NCBI GenBank assembly: GCA_021154985.1
Contig: JAJNQE010000149.1
Span: 1-5,592 of the forward strand
DNA: 5,592 nt
Source of the DNA: Hydrogenophaga sp.
GTDB taxonomy: Bacteria; Pseudomonadota; Gammaproteobacteria; Burkholderiales; Burkholderiaceae_C
Direction: 5' to 3'
In this document: positions 5,181-5,592 of the stretch, in pieces
Layout of the letters: the number at the start of each line of letters is the position of its first letter
Position numbering within the stretch: position 1 is the stretch's first letter
The notes under the pieces: generated by a model
Database searches by the model: none
What the model was told of the DNA's origin: nothing
Seen by the model: only the letters and a program-made list of their open reading frames with translations
Position numbers and translations under genes: made by a program

Positions 5181-5592
5181 TGCCGACCGCCGCGGGCGCC
5201 CATCGCCGCCACACCCTTTCGTTGCGACGCACCTTGCTGCTGGGCATCCTGCTGCCGGTGTTTGCCTTTCTGCTGATCAACACGGTGGTGCTGTACCGCC
5301 AGGCGCTGGCCGCAGCCGACACCGCCTACGACCGCACCTTGCTCGCCACCGCCAAGTCGCTGGGGGAACAACTGCGCGTCACCGAATCGGGCAGCGAACT
5401 GCGGGTGGAGTCCACCGTGCTGTATTCGGCGCTGGAGGCCTTCGAGGCCGACAACCGAAGCCGCATCTTCTATCGCGTGAGCGGCCTGCAAGGTGAGCTG
5501 GTCTCGGGCTTTGAAGACATGCCAGCCGGGCGCGGCGACATTCCGCAGAAGAACCTCTATGCCGCACTAGTGAACTTCTACGACGACGAATA
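5180..5592 (+). CDS. tctE: TctE, sensor histidine kinase (N-terminal part, runs off window)
   Basis: TctE is the inner-membrane sensor kinase that detects tricarboxylates and phosphorylates TctD. The ATG at 5180 overlaps the tctD TGA by one base (TGATG), so translation is coupled; a GAGAG stretch just upstream can serve as ribosome site. The 137 visible residues hold a basic cytoplasmic start (AHRRHTLSLRR, 7-17), one membrane helix (about 18-37), then the start of the periplasmic sensor domain of the TctE type: LYRQALAAADTAYDRTLLAT (38-57), AKSLGEQLRV, LEAFEADNRSRIFYRVSG (85-102), GELVSGFEDMP (105-115), and YAALVNFYDDE at the edge. This matches the N-terminal two-component sensor kinase domain typical of TctE homologues. 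The second membrane helix, HAMP, dimerisation and ATPase domains lie outside. No lesion is seen in this part. Confidence 0.92.
   Translation, partial: MPTAAGAHRRHTLSLRRTLLLGILLPVFAFLLINTVVLYRQALAAADTAYDRTLLATAKSLGEQLRVTESGSELRVESTVLYSALEAFEADNRSRIFYRVSGLQGELVSGFEDMPAGRGDIPQKNLYAALVNFYDDE

Noticed and set aside
4693..5496. 267-codon plus-strand frame across tctD and tctE
   Set aside because: It is out of frame with both genes; the translation is Ala/Arg/Pro/Ser-rich, typical of a shifted GC-rich reading.

Overview
The window looks like high-GC Burkholderiales DNA, most likely Comamonadaceae. This is inferred from GC-ending codons, the Bug/TctC-type binding protein, a betaproteobacterial trimeric porin and the tct gene arrangement; no rRNA or marker gene fixes the genus. 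It holds one functional unit, a tripartite tricarboxylate transporter (TTT, citrate-type) locus with its own two-component regulator.

Layout. On the minus strand, in transcription order: an outer-membrane porin (4324 to 3310), tctC (periplasmic solute-binding protein, 3203 to 2244), tctB (small membrane subunit, 2233 to 1703) and tctA (large permease subunit, 1684 to the left edge, 3' end not seen). On the plus strand, diverging from the porin across a 169-bp gap: tctD (OmpR-type response regulator, 4494-5180) and tctE (sensor kinase, 5180 to the right edge, N-terminal part only). Spacing is tight (tctC-tctB 10 bp, tctB-tctA 18 bp, tctD/tctE overlapping by 1 bp). A 106-bp gap separates the porin from tctC. 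No stretch over 300 bp lacks a gene.

How the genes fit together. In the known TctCBA model the substrate crosses the outer membrane through a porin, is captured by TctC and is imported by TctA/TctB using the ion gradient. TctE senses it and TctD activates or derepresses transport genes. The two non-coding gaps share a 17-bp sequence (15/17 identical, 3255-3271 and 4411-4427). Each copy is a tandem CTGTCM half-site repeated at 11 bp, the geometry of OmpR-family operators, so it is a good candidate TctD box.

Oddities. tctD carries an in-frame TAG at codon 61, just after the phosphorylation site. The porin is split by a frameshift near 3994. The tctA frame runs to the left edge with no stop, about 57 codons past the usual family length. 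tctC, tctB and the visible part of tctE are intact. The lesions may be real decay or sequence/assembly errors; the window alone cannot tell. I see no mobile element, CRISPR array, tRNA or rRNA, and nothing that clearly amounts to an undescribed system. The shared operator-like element is the most informative new observation.
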